From assembly GCA_937890765.1 (NCBI GenBank), contig CALADQ010000004.1, positions 1-64,000 on the forward strand: DNA of 64,000 nucleotides, given 5' to 3'. Of this stretch, positions 7,991 to 16,763 are shown one piece after another (positions within the stretch are counted from its first letter, which is position 1; each line of letters opens with the position of its first letter). Origin of the DNA: an uncultured Candidatus Neoarthromitus sp. (GTDB lineage Bacteria; Bacillota; Clostridia; Clostridiales; Clostridiaceae). Below the pieces are notes generated by a model, which saw only the letters and a list, made by a program, of their open reading frames with translations, was not told the origin of the DNA and made no database searches. Position numbers and translations under genes: made by a program.

Positions 7991-9766
7991 TCACCAAATA
8001 ATATTAAATATATTGTACACTAAAAATGATACGCAATAAGCTAACAGAAGTTGATATATTACAGAAGTTATAGCAAGTTTCGTTCCATATTCATGTTTTA
8101 TAGTTGAGATTACAGATATGCAAGGAGTGTACAAAAGTACAAAAACTAAAAATGATAATGAAGATGCTTTTGTGAACATTGTGGGAAGTATTGAATTTAA
8201 ATTTGAACCAAATATAACTCCCATTGATGTTACGACAACTTCTTTTGCCATAAGTCCAGTTAATAAAGAAACGCTTGCTTGCCAAAATCCAAATCCCAAT
8301 GGAATAAATATTGGAGCTAAAATTATTCCAATTGAATATAGAAAACTGTTTTCGATGTTTGTGAATCCTCCAAAATTAAAATTCGATAAGAACCAAATGA
8401 TTATTGAAATTGCAAAAATTAGCGTACCAATTTTTTTCAAAAACGAATATATTTTTTGAAATGATTCTTTAATCATATAACTAAACGTAGGAAATTTATA
8501 ATCAGGCACTTCCATTATGAAAATTTCTGAATTCTCTTCCTTTGAAAATATATTTAAAATCAATCCAACAATTATCGCTATGATTATTCCTAAAATATAT
8601 AATCCCATTATTACAAATTCCCGATTTTCTTTGAAAAACAACGAAGTGAATAAAAGATAAACAGGAAGTCTTGCATTGCAACTCATAAGAGGCAAAAGGA
8701 AAATACAATTTTTTCTGTCTTTTTCATTTTCAAAAGTTCTAGTTGACATAATAGCAGGAACCGTACAACCAAAACTCATAACCATAGGTAAAAATGCTTT
8801 TCCAGATAAACCAAATAATCTCATAAACTTGTCCACTATTATCGCAGCTCTTGATATATATCCACAACTTTCTAGAAAAGTCAAACATATAAACATTGTT
8901 AATATTGTAGGAAGAAAAACTAAAACAGATGCGACACCACTTATAACACCATCTATTAAAAATGATTTAAACAATGGAGAAAAATTTGATATGAGCAATT
9001 CAATTTTTGGAATAAAGAAATCATTTATGAAGGAATCGAGCATATCCGAGAGGGGAGTTCCAACCCAAGAAAATGTGATTTTAAAAATTAGGAAAAATAT
9101 TAAAATCAAAATTGGTATAGATAGAAAGTTATTCATCAAAATTTTATCTATTTTCACTGTTAAGTTATTGTTTGAAGAATTTGTGTCTTTAACTTTAACG
9201 GATTTCTTGAGTATCTCCTTGATTTCATCATATATTTCTTTTTCTGATTTTTCATTTTGATTAATTGGTTTTGTTTTAGCGTCATTTGGTTTATAGTTTT
9301 TCAAAAAATCTTTTACACAAACTACAGTTCGTTCTTTGTTTGCATTAATCAAAAATATTTTACATCCTAAAATAGAAGACAACTGTTCAGTATCGATTTC
9401 TATATTTTTCTTCTCAGCAATGTCAATCATATTTAATATTAACACAACAGGTATATTCAATTTTTTCAATTGCAGAGTTAAAAATAAATTTCTATATAAA
9501 TTGGAAGAATCCAAAATATTCAAAATTAAATCTGGATTTTCATTTTCTATATATTGAAGGGATATTTTTTCCTCAATTGACAAAGAATCTAATGAGTAAA
9601 TTCCAGGCAAATCTATTATTTCAACATCATTATTTAAATTTAATTTCCCAACTTTTTTCTGCACAGTTACTCCAGGATAGTTTCCAATTTTTTGATTTGA
9701 TTTAGTTAGGATATTAAAGAGAGTCGTTTTACCAACGTTAGGATTCCCGACAAGTGCTACTAGCAT
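7991..9766 (-). CDS. feoB: Ferrous iron transporter FeoB
   Basis: Membrane GTPase-linked ferrous iron importer, 591 residues. The N-terminal G domain shows G1 GNPNVGKTT, G3 DLPGIYSL and G4 LNMID. The membrane part shows both Gate motifs, FGCTVPAIMSTRTFENEKDR and MSCNARLPVY, and about eight or more hydrophobic segments. It is somewhat shorter than the E. coli protein, mainly in the linker after the G domain. It lies 12 bp downstream of feoA and upstream of the Cys-rich partner. A Fur-like box upstream of feoA suggests iron control. Confidence 0.95.
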   Translation of the reverse strand: MLVALVGNPNVGKTTLFNILTKSNQKIGNYPGVTVQKKVGKLNLNNDVEIIDLPGIYSLDSLSIEEKISLQYIENENPDLILNILDSSNLYRNLFLTLQLKKLNIPVVLILNMIDIAEKKNIEIDTEQLSSILGCKIFLINANKERTVVCVKDFLKNYKPNDAKTKPINQNEKSEKEIYDEIKEILKKSVKVKDTNSSNNNLTVKIDKILMNNFLSIPILILIFFLIFKITFSWVGTPLSDMLDSFINDFFIPKIELLISNFSPLFKSFLIDGVISGVASVLVFLPTILTMFICLTFLESCGYISRAAIIVDKFMRLFGLSGKAFLPMVMSFGCTVPAIMSTRTFENEKDRKNCIFLLPLMSCNARLPVYLLFTSLFFKENREFVIMGLYILGIIIAIIVGLILNIFSKEENSEIFIMEVPDYKFPTFSYMIKESFQKIYSFLKKIGTLIFAISIIIWFLSNFNFGGFTNIENSFLYSIGIILAPIFIPLGFGFWQASVSLLTGLMAKEVVVTSMGVIFGSNLNSILPTMFTKASSLSFLVFVLLYTPCISVISTIKHEYGTKLAITSVIYQLLLAYCVSFLVYNIFNIIW

Positions 9767-9778
9767 TAATACACCACC

Positions 9779-10006
9779 TTAAAATTCTTCTGTTATTATT
9801 TTTTTAAAAATATTTCTCCTGATTGCTATTGTATAATCGGCTACTTTTAAAACTATGGGCCCACCTAATGGAGTTTTTTTATAAATTAATATTTCACAAT
9901 TTTCAATTATCCCAAGAGAATTTAAACGTTTTTTAAGTAATTTATCACCTACAATATTTTTAACTTTATAATGTTTTCCAACTTTTATTTTAGAATCTTT
10001 AGTCAT
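9779..10006 (-). CDS. feoA: Ferrous iron transport protein FeoA
   Basis: A 75-residue SH3-fold cytosolic protein that supports FeoB. The middle part, NSLGIIENCEILIYKKTPLGGPIV, reads as the typical FeoA GI-x-PG-x-plus-PLGGP signature in slightly diverged form (quoted in parts: LGIIENCEI, KKTPLGGPIV). It is the first gene of the feoA-feoB-Cys-rich operon. The ATG complement is at 10004-10006 and a GGGGTG ribosome-binding site lies just upstream on the minus strand. Confidence 0.9.
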   Translation of the reverse strand: MTKDSKIKVGKHYKVKNIVGDKLLKKRLNSLGIIENCEILIYKKTPLGGPIVLKVADYTIAIRRNIFKKIITEEF

Positions 10007-10052
10007 GACAACACCCCGATATTATCTTGATTACCATAATATATTACACCTA

Positions 10053-10069
10053 TTGATAATGAATATCAA
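10053..10069. promoter_or_regulatory. Fur-like operator upstream of feoA
   Basis: TTGATAATGAATATCAA is a near-perfect 17-bp inverted repeat (TTGATA mirrored by TATCAA) and resembles the 7-1-7 Fur-family box. It sits about 47 bp upstream of the feoA start, in the divergent gap between feoA and the nuclease gene. Which metalloregulator binds (Fur or an MntR/DtxR type) cannot be told from the site. Confidence 0.6.
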
Positions 10070-10164
10070 TATAAAATTAAATATTTTTAAATTGTGTTGT
10101 TTTATTATAGTCTTAAAATTATAATAGAATTGTAATTTGTTAAAGAAATGAGCGTTAAAATTTT

Positions 10165-10863
10165 ATGAGGATATTAGAGCAGTGTTATGATGTTGGGGAA
10201 TTTGATTTAAGAGATGTTTTAAGTGATAACATAGATCCAGAAGCATTTAAGCACGCTGTTTATTTTGACCTTGAGCATTATGTTTATAAAAAACCTATTT
10301 GCATTGGAATTTTTGGATGTTGCTATTATGATGAGTCCTTAAATAAATTATTTGTTACGCAATATATGATAGAAAATAAATATGAAGTACATTCGTTGCT
10401 TTTACTAGCGAGGGATTATTTTCAAAAAATGAAAATTGAGTTTAATAAAAAATACATAGTTACGTTTTCGGGAAACAATGATTTTACCGTTATAAATTAT
10501 TTATTTAATCAATATGATGTGGATTTTGATATAAAGAGTAATTTTGATGAGGTAGATCTTCAAAGAGAATTTTCAAAAATATCTAATAGTAAAGAAAATA
10601 TAGGTCTTAAAAATCTTGAGAAAATTGCTAAAATCGATAGAAAAAATGAACTTATAAGTGGAGTTACTATCGCTAAGACTTTTGCAAAGATAATTAAGGA
10701 TAGCGATTACATAAACAGAGTACCGGTTGAAAAAATTGATAAAATTCTCAAATATAATTTGGACGATGTGGTTAATTTGTTTTATATACATGTGAAATGG
10801 GAAAAGATAAAGGAATTTATTTTAAGTGATGATAGTAAGAAGGACTATGAAAATATTTCATAG
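10165..10863 (+). CDS. YprB-like RNase H-fold 3'-5' exonuclease domain protein
   Basis: A 232-residue protein resembling the RNase_H_2 (YprB, COG3359) family of predicted exonucleases. Seen: an N-terminal FDLEH with the first acidic pair, FSGNNDFTVINYL with a second acidic residue, and YNLDDVVNL near the C-terminus, which fits the third DEDDy motif. The target nucleic acid is unknown. No strong ribosome-binding site precedes the ATG at 10165. The stop codon lies inside a bidirectional terminator shared with gltX. Confidence 0.65.
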   Translation: MRILEQCYDVGEFDLRDVLSDNIDPEAFKHAVYFDLEHYVYKKPICIGIFGCCYYDESLNKLFVTQYMIENKYEVHSLLLLARDYFQKMKIEFNKKYIVTFSGNNDFTVINYLFNQYDVDFDIKSNFDEVDLQREFSKISNSKENIGLKNLEKIAKIDRKNELISGVTIAKTFAKIIKDSDYINRVPVEKIDKILKYNLDDVVNLFYIHVKWEKIKEFILSDDSKKDYENIS

Positions 10864-10868
10864 TCCTT
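10840..10868. terminator. Bidirectional terminator between the nuclease gene and gltX
   Basis: AAGGACTATGA (10840-10850) pairs with TCATAGTCCTT (10858-10868) over 11 bp, followed by TTATCTTTT. The TAG stop of the plus-strand gene (10861-10863) is part of the stem. Confidence 0.8.
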
Positions 10869-10875
10869 TTATCTT

Positions 10876-12312
10876 TTAAGATAGTTTTTCTATTGCTTTT
10901 GAAATTCTTTTAAGAGTTTCTTCTTTTTGCAACAAGTAAGACAATTCAGATGCGCCTCCAGGACTTGAAGTTTTTCCTGATAACGCACATCGTATAGGCC
11001 AAAGAACAAATCCGTTTTTATAAGATTTTTCATTTATGTACGATGAGATAACTGAATTTAAATTTTCAATTGAATAATCATTTGTATTTGAAAACAATGG
11101 AAAAGTTTCTTCTAAAATCATTTTTGATGATTGTATTGTTGTTTTCATTTTTTTGTGTTCAAAAATCGATATGTCATATTCAGGTAATGAAATCAAGAAA
11201 TTTATTATTTCTGGTATTTGATTTAAAGTTTCTAATCTGCTTTGTATCATTTCTGAAAGCATGGTTTTGTCAATTTGATTTGGAATTTTATCGTAATTTT
11301 TCAAAGCTATGGAGTGAAATTTTTTCTTGTCCATCTTCTTTATGTATTCCGAATTCATCCATGTTAATTTTTTGATGTCGAAAATTGAAGAAGATTTAGA
11401 AATATTTTTGTAATCAAAATTTTTAATTAATTCTTCAAGCGTAAAAAATTCTTCGTTAGAGTCAGGACTCCAACCCAATAGTGCAATATAATTTATAATT
11501 GCTTCGCTTAAATATCCTTTTTCAATTAAATCGTTGTAGGAAGCATCTCCGTTTCTTTTAGAAAGTTTTTCAGTTTCATTTTTCATAATATGAGGACAAT
11601 GAATGTATGTAGGAACTTCCCAAGAAAATGCTTCATAGAGTCTTTGATACTTTGGAGCTGATGATAAATATTCTTTTCCACGAACGATGTGAGTTATTTG
11701 CATTAAATGATCATCTATTACATTTGCAAAATTATATGTAGGCATTTTATCAGTTTTTAAAAGTATCATGTCTTCTAACTCGAAATTTGGAACAGATATT
11801 TCACCGTACAAAATATCGTTGAATGTTGTTGAGCCTTCTAAAGGATTATTTTGTCTTATTACGTAAGGTTCATTGTTTTGAATTTTCTCTTCTATTTGTT
11901 CTTTTGTCAAATTAAGACAATGTTTGTCGTATTTGTAGACGATATTGTTTTTATTTGCGTCTTTTCTAAGTTTAGAAAGCCTTTCATCTGAACAAAAACA
12001 ATAATAAGCATGCCCATTTTTAACAAGCTCTTCAGCATATTTTTCATATAAATGTTTTCGTTCGCTTTGTATGTATGGTCCAAAATTTCCACCAACGTTT
12101 GGCCCTTCATCATAATTAAGTCCAGTATTTTTTAAAACATCAAAAATTATATTAACGGCACCATCAACAAAACGTTCTTTGTCCGTATCTTCTATTCTCA
12201 AAATGAATTTTCCATTGTCCTTTTTTGCAATTAAATATGTATACAAAGCTGTGCGTAAGTTTCCGATATGCATATATCCAGTGGGACTTGGAGCAAAACG
12301 TGTTCTAATCAT
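10876..12312 (-). CDS. gltX: Glutamyl-tRNA synthetase
   Basis: Class I aminoacyl-tRNA synthetase charging tRNA-Glu, 478 residues, the usual bacterial length. Seen: the HIGH-type motif (FAPSPTGYMHIGNLRTAL), the RIEDTD motif, and the KMSKS-type motif as KLSKRNGD, followed by the helical anticodon-binding domain. In many anaerobic Firmicutes the enzyme also misacylates tRNA-Gln for the GatCAB route; that cannot be judged here. The ATG complement is at 12310-12312, with an AGGAGG ribosome-binding site about 7 bases upstream. Confidence 0.95.
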   Translation of the reverse strand: MIRTRFAPSPTGYMHIGNLRTALYTYLIAKKDNGKFILRIEDTDKERFVDGAVNIIFDVLKNTGLNYDEGPNVGGNFGPYIQSERKHLYEKYAEELVKNGHAYYCFCSDERLSKLRKDANKNNIVYKYDKHCLNLTKEQIEEKIQNNEPYVIRQNNPLEGSTTFNDILYGEISVPNFELEDMILLKTDKMPTYNFANVIDDHLMQITHIVRGKEYLSSAPKYQRLYEAFSWEVPTYIHCPHIMKNETEKLSKRNGDASYNDLIEKGYLSEAIINYIALLGWSPDSNEEFFTLEELIKNFDYKNISKSSSIFDIKKLTWMNSEYIKKMDKKKFHSIALKNYDKIPNQIDKTMLSEMIQSRLETLNQIPEIINFLISLPEYDISIFEHKKMKTTIQSSKMILEETFPLFSNTNDYSIENLNSVISSYINEKSYKNGFVLWPIRCALSGKTSSPGGASELSYLLQKEETLKRISKAIEKLS

Positions 12313-12371
12313 AAGATACCTCCTTTAAAATTCTAAATAAATTATACAAAAAAATTTACATAACTAAAACA

Positions 12372-13202
12372 TTAAAAAATTTCTCGTATTGATAAAGATT
12401 GATTTTGAAAATCACAAACTATTTGAATTGTTCCCATCTCGTCCGTTCTTAAAATTTTTGATTTAAGATTTTCAAGCAAAGATAAAGTATTTTTATTTGG
12501 ATGCCCATAAGAATTATTTCCAACACTTATTACTGATATTAACGGTGAAACTTTTGTCAGAAATTTTTCAACATTGTTTTTATCGTTGTTAAAAGCACCA
12601 TGATGAGGTACTTTAATTACTTCGCTTTTTAAATTGTTGTTCATTAATTTAAGTTGTCCATATTCTTCAACATCCCCAGTATACAAAATATCAAAATCGT
12701 TTACACTAAGTTTGAAAACTAACGAAGTATCATTAAATTCTTCAGGGACTTCATCAAAATTATTGAAAAATTTTAATGAAAAATTATCAAGTAGCGTTAA
12801 AGTTTTTGGAGATTTAATATAATGCAATTTTGTGTTTGAATTTTTCGTAAGGAGTTTAATTTCATTAAAAGTTTCATTACGCATCACGTCAGGGAGTATT
12901 ATATTTTTAATTTTAAAATTTTTAATTATGTTTTTAAATCCAGAAACGTGGTCAGAGTGGTCATGACTTAGAATTACGTAATCAATTGATTTTAATTTCT
13001 TAGATTTAAGAAAATCAACTACGTTATGCGAATATTTTTCTTCGCCAGTGTCAATTAATATTGAAATATTTTTGTAACTTACAAAACTTGAATCTCCTTG
13101 ATTAACATCAAAGAAAAAAGCATTTAATGAATCTGTTGATTTGTTGCATGAATATAAAAAAATTACTAAAATAAAAATTATAATGTTTTTCAAAAATTTC
13201 AT
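12372..13202 (-). CDS. ComEC/Rec2-like metallo-beta-lactamase lipoprotein
   Basis: 276 residues. The N-terminus is a lipoprotein signal peptide with lipobox LYSC (Cys 19), so the protein should be tethered on the outside of the membrane. The mature part is a metallo-beta-lactamase fold of the ComEC/Rec2 type: FDVNQGDSSFV, the metal motif SHDHSDH, YTGDVEE, VPHHGA and a GHPN loop. In ComEC this domain is fused to a membrane channel and is thought to degrade the non-transported DNA strand; here it stands alone. It could be an extracellular nuclease or phosphodiesterase. It lies 59 bp upstream of gltX on the same strand, but cotranscription is not certain. Confidence 0.75.
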   Translation of the reverse strand: MKFLKNIIIFILVIFLYSCNKSTDSLNAFFFDVNQGDSSFVSYKNISILIDTGEEKYSHNVVDFLKSKKLKSIDYVILSHDHSDHVSGFKNIIKNFKIKNIILPDVMRNETFNEIKLLTKNSNTKLHYIKSPKTLTLLDNFSLKFFNNFDEVPEEFNDTSLVFKLSVNDFDILYTGDVEEYGQLKLMNNNLKSEVIKVPHHGAFNNDKNNVEKFLTKVSPLISVISVGNNSYGHPNKNTLSLLENLKSKILRTDEMGTIQIVCDFQNQSLSIREIF

Positions 13203-13392
13203 TTCTAAAAAATGCTCTCCTACAAATTTAGTATACTTTTAAAGATTTTTTCATAACATATAACAATTATTCAAAAAGTAAAAAATATATCTAACATTTT
13301 AGTATAAAAATATACTTGTAATTTCCAACAATTAGTTAATATAATAAAAATAAGATTTTTTATTTAGAACACAATTTGAAAGGGTATTTATT

Positions 13393-14118
13393 TTGCGTAA
13401 AACGATATATTATTGGATTTTAATGTCTAAGTTTTATCTTTATTTAGTTTTTAATTTAAAAAGGTTAGAGAGACATAGAAAAGATAATAATTTGGACAAG
13501 TTTAACAAAATTTCTTATAAAGCGTCTGACCTTTATGTTGATGCTATATTTAAAAGTTCAAAATGTAGTTTTGAAGTTTTGGGAATTGAAAATATTGATT
13601 TGAATGAAACTTATTTTGTAGTTTCAAATCATTTGGGAATGGTAGATATTGCTGCGATTATGAAGGCATTTCCTAAATATGTTTCTTTTGTTTCAAAAAA
13701 AGAATTGTCAAAAATTCCTGTGTTTAGTAGATGGATGCGGAATTTGGGTTCTGTTTTTATGGATAGGGAAAGCGTTAGAGATTCAATTAAAGAATTGAAT
13801 CTAGGCGTTGAAAATCTCAAGAAAGGAATAAATCTTTGTATTTTTCCAGAAGGAACTAGGAGTTTAACCAAAGAAATCGGAGAATTTAAAAAAGGAAGTT
13901 TTAAAATGGCTATCAAGGCAAATGTAAAAATACTTCCTACGGTTTTGGTTGGAACGAGAAGTGTTTACGAAGAAAATGGAAATAGAGTTTGTGCTGGTGA
14001 TGTTAAAGTTATTTTCTTAAATCCAATTGACATTAACGAATTGAGTTCAGACGATGTTAAAAATTTGCACAAAATTGTTAGAAATAAAATTGAAGATACG
14101 TATAAAAATTTCGTTTAA
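13393..14118 (+). CDS. plsC: 1-acyl-sn-glycerol-3-phosphate acyltransferase (PlsC family)
   Basis: Membrane-associated acyltransferase making phosphatidic acid, 241 residues. Seen: the catalytic HX4D motif (His 80, Asp 85 in SNHLGMVD), the glycerophosphate-binding FPEGTRS at 151-157, and a downstream LPTVLVGT segment. The N-terminus has one hydrophobic stretch. The start is a TTG at 13393 with a GAAAGGG ribosome-binding site about 9 bases upstream. The P-loop gene starts 24 bp after its stop, so the two are probably cotranscribed. Confidence 0.85.
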   Translation: MRKTIYYWILMSKFYLYLVFNLKRLERHRKDNNLDKFNKISYKASDLYVDAIFKSSKCSFEVLGIENIDLNETYFVVSNHLGMVDIAAIMKAFPKYVSFVSKKELSKIPVFSRWMRNLGSVFMDRESVRDSIKELNLGVENLKKGINLCIFPEGTRSLTKEIGEFKKGSFKMAIKANVKILPTVLVGTRSVYEENGNRVCAGDVKVIFLNPIDINELSSDDVKNLHKIVRNKIEDTYKNFV

Positions 14119-14142
14119 ATTTTTGTATATGCGAGGTGTTTT

Positions 14143-15897
14143 ATGTTAAAAGAATTTTCTCTAAGTAATGATAAAGTCATGATGAATTTTACAAAAAAAT
14201 ATTGTAACAATTTTGAAGACATTCTTGAAAGCAATGGTTTTAGAAATGTTTTGACTCATTATATAAACAAAAAAATTGAACGAAAAGATAACATTTTTAA
14301 ATATTTTTTGAGGGGCATTGAAAATTTAGATGAATTTGTATCTTGGCTTATAAAAATAATTGAGCTTCTTACAATTTTCGATAGGCAAGAAGTCATTGAT
14401 ATGAAAATAAAATACGTTTTTATTTTGGAAGATAAATATAAATTTGTTAATTTAATTGAAGATTTTTATTCTTATTGGGTAAAACTTGAAAGGTACACTA
14501 TATTAACTCAACATACGTTGAATGAGGGTGTTATAAAATTAAGTTTTGTAAATGCAAATAGCAAATTTACAAATTTGATTATGGAATTATACAGAAAAGT
14601 TAAAAATTCTGTTACGGATAGAGAACCGACTGTTTATAGACAATTAAAATCTGGAAATAATGCTTCAATAGTTTTGAATAATTACAGTTGGAATCTTAAA
14701 AATTATGAAATCGTTAAAGATATAAAATTTATTGACACAATTTCTTTAGAAACACCGTTTATTTCTTATCCTAAAAGGAACACTAGGAGCGGAGCTTTTG
14801 AAGAAGTTTTTGAAAATCCGTTAGACAAATGCGAGATTGAAAGTGGAAATTGGTTTTGTTATCCTGCGAAAGTTGGGGAACTTTTAGCGTTTATTTATTT
14901 TCATAGAGATTTTATGGCAAATGGAATCGCTCTTTCTAATTTGTTCGAAATGGCTCATAGAGATGAGTACATTGGAGTTAAACCAGATTTGGTTTATTTG
15001 TACGGAGCGACTGACACAACAATAGATAAAAGGAAAGAATATAAAACTGTTTTTTATGATGATGTGGAAAATGATATAATGGTTGGAGTTGTTACTCACA
15101 GCAAAGATGTAGATTATTTTGGTTATCTTAAGAAAATGACCCTTACTCTTCACAACGTTGCGATGATTAAAAAAGGATATTTGCCAATACATGGTGCGAT
15201 GGTTTCAATAACTTTAAAAAATGGAAAGTCTTCAAACATTGTTATAGTTGGCGATTCAGGTGCAGGAAAATCAGAATCTTTAGAAGCTTTTAGAAGTTTT
15301 GGAGAACAATATATTTCTGATATGTCAATTATATTTGATGATATGGGCGTTTTGAAAATAACTCACGATGGAGTTTATGGTTATGGAACAGAAATTGGAG
15401 CTTTTGTGCGTTTAGATGATTTAGATCAAGGATATGCTTTTAAAGAAATAGATAGAAGTATATTTATGAATCCAGATAAAACTAATGCAAGACTTGTTAT
15501 GCCTGTTTCAAATTATAGAGATATAATTATTGGAAATAAAATTGATTTGTTTCTTTATGCAAATAATTATGAGAGAGCAGATGGAAGTACGATAAAACTT
15601 TATGCAAAAGATAAAGTAAATGATGTGATTAAAATATTTAGAGATGGAAATAGATTTGCTAAAGGGACTACTCATGAAAAAGGTTTGGTTTCTTCTTATT
15701 TTGCTAATCCTTTTGGGCCTATGCAGAAAATGACAGAAACAGATGTGTTGCTCACAAAATACTTTAACAAAATGTTTGAGTGCGGTGTTAAAATTGGAGA
15801 ATTAAAAACTTGTCTTGGAATAGATGGAATGGAAAAGGATGGACCTAAAAACGCAGCTTTAGATTTATTTGACATGATAAAAAACAATTCTAATTAA
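14143..15897 (+). CDS. HprK/PEP carboxykinase-like P-loop protein of unknown function
   Basis: 584 residues. A P-loop VGDSGAGKSES is at about 369-379, preceded by PIHGAMVSI (348-355) and followed by an acidic SIIFDDMG segment. The order HG - P-loop GDSGxGKSE - Asp pair is like the HPr kinase/PEP carboxykinase superfamily. The long N-terminal half (1-340) is mostly helical and I cannot place it. Similar clostridial proteins are often labelled PEP carboxykinase. However, I do not see the classical ATP-PEPCK kinase-1 motif GxSGTGKTT, and the loop here is closer to HPr kinase. It may be a kinase or phosphatase on a protein or metabolite. It follows plsC by 24 bp. It ends inside a bidirectional terminator. 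Confidence 0.55.
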   Translation: MLKEFSLSNDKVMMNFTKKYCNNFEDILESNGFRNVLTHYINKKIERKDNIFKYFLRGIENLDEFVSWLIKIIELLTIFDRQEVIDMKIKYVFILEDKYKFVNLIEDFYSYWVKLERYTILTQHTLNEGVIKLSFVNANSKFTNLIMELYRKVKNSVTDREPTVYRQLKSGNNASIVLNNYSWNLKNYEIVKDIKFIDTISLETPFISYPKRNTRSGAFEEVFENPLDKCEIESGNWFCYPAKVGELLAFIYFHRDFMANGIALSNLFEMAHRDEYIGVKPDLVYLYGATDTTIDKRKEYKTVFYDDVENDIMVGVVTHSKDVDYFGYLKKMTLTLHNVAMIKKGYLPIHGAMVSITLKNGKSSNIVIVGDSGAGKSESLEAFRSFGEQYISDMSIIFDDMGVLKITHDGVYGYGTEIGAFVRLDDLDQGYAFKEIDRSIFMNPDKTNARLVMPVSNYRDIIIGNKIDLFLYANNYERADGSTIKLYAKDKVNDVIKIFRDGNRFAKGTTHEKGLVSSYFANPFGPMQKMTETDVLLTKYFNKMFECGVKIGELKTCLGIDGMEKDGPKNAALDLFDMIKNNSN

Positions 15898-15919
15898 AGG
15901 GGAGAATCCCCTTTAATTA
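15891..15919. terminator. Bidirectional terminator spanning two convergent stop codons
   Basis: A perfect 12-bp stem, TAATTAAAGGGG (15891-15902) with CCCCTTTAATTA (15908-15919), has a 5-base loop. The TAA stop of the plus-strand gene (15895-15897) and the stop of the Lrp gene (15917-15919) both lie in the stem. Confidence 0.75.
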
Positions 15920-16387
15920 ACTTAACATAATGTTTCTATTTATCTTTTGACTTAGAGAAATAAATGTGTTCGTACGATGAATTCCTTTTATAGTGTTTAT
16001 GTTATTAATCAAAATATTTTGAAGGTGTTCAATGTTTTTACATATTACTTTTATTAATATTTCAAAGTCTCCAGTAGTTAAGTGAAGCTCTACAATTTCA
16101 TTTATCTTTTGGAGTTCGTTTAGTATTTCAGGTAGGGGAGTTGTTGTATCAGTGTAAACTCCAACGAAACAACACACGTCGAAACCTAGCTTTGGCAAAT
16201 TTAATAATAAGTTGTAGCCCATCAATATTCCCAAGTCTTCCATTTTTTTCATTCTAACATGAATAGTTCCGCCACTAACATGGCACATTCGAGCTATTTC
16301 TAAATATGGTGTTTTACAATCTTTTATTAAAATATCCAAAATGTCTAAATCTAGTTTATCTAAGCTATTAAATATTTGTGAGTTCAA
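15917..16387 (-). CDS. Lrp/AsnC family transcriptional regulator
   Basis: 156 residues. An N-terminal winged helix-turn-helix (LDILIKDCKTPYLEIARM, then VSGGTIHVRMKKME) is followed by a C-terminal RAM ligand-binding domain with the typical LTTGDFEILIKV strand. Proteins of this family sense amino acids as oligomers and control amino acid metabolism or transport. Effector and targets are unknown. It is divergent from the small membrane protein gene; the two start codons lie 58 bp apart, so that gene is a candidate target. Confidence 0.85.
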   Translation of the reverse strand: MNSQIFNSLDKLDLDILDILIKDCKTPYLEIARMCHVSGGTIHVRMKKMEDLGILMGYNLLLNLPKLGFDVCCFVGVYTDTTTPLPEILNELQKINEIVELHLTTGDFEILIKVICKNIEHLQNILINNINTIKGIHRTNTFISLSQKINRNIMLS

Positions 16388-16445
16388 GTAGATGCACTTC
16401 CTTTTGAAAACTTATTTATTTTTAAAAAATTTAGGGGGATTATTA

Positions 16446-16763
16446 ATGTCAGTGTTAAATGCAATTTTGCTAATTGTAATATCATTGTTCAGTTATAATT
16501 TGCTGAAGATATTTGTATTTTCAAATATTAAAATCAATAAATGGATAATTTTAATTGGTTTTATAGTTTGTAGTGGAGCTTCTATTGTAATAAAACTTCC
16601 TGTACTTGCAATGTATTTTGTTCAGTGGTTGTATTTTATTCTTATACTTTGGTTTGTCGATTTGTTGGTTGATGAGCGTCGTGAAAAACGTAAAAATAAG
16701 AACAAGAAAGTTATACAAAATAGACCAAAGCCAAAACCAAATAGAGTTAAGACAAATAAATAG
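16446..16763 (+). CDS. Small integral membrane protein with basic tail
   Basis: The ATG at 16446 is preceded by TTAGGGGGATT, a strong ribosome-binding site, so I prefer it to the upstream in-frame ATG at 16392. The 105-residue product has about three hydrophobic helices (residues 2-22, 30-50, 54-75) and a highly basic tail rich in Lys, Arg and Pro (DERREKRKNKNKK and on). No family recognised. It is divergent from the Lrp gene, and its last 17 bases overlap the 3' end of the opposing gene. Confidence 0.65.
   Translation: MSVLNAILLIVISLFSYNLLKIFVFSNIKINKWIILIGFIVCSGASIVIKLPVLAMYFVQWLYFILILWFVDLLVDERREKRKNKNKKVIQNRPKPKPNRVKTNK

Noticed and set aside
8676..9260. 194-codon open frame opposite feoB
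   Set aside because: It lies wholly antisense to conserved FeoB sequence, has no ribosome-binding site and shows no recognisable domain.
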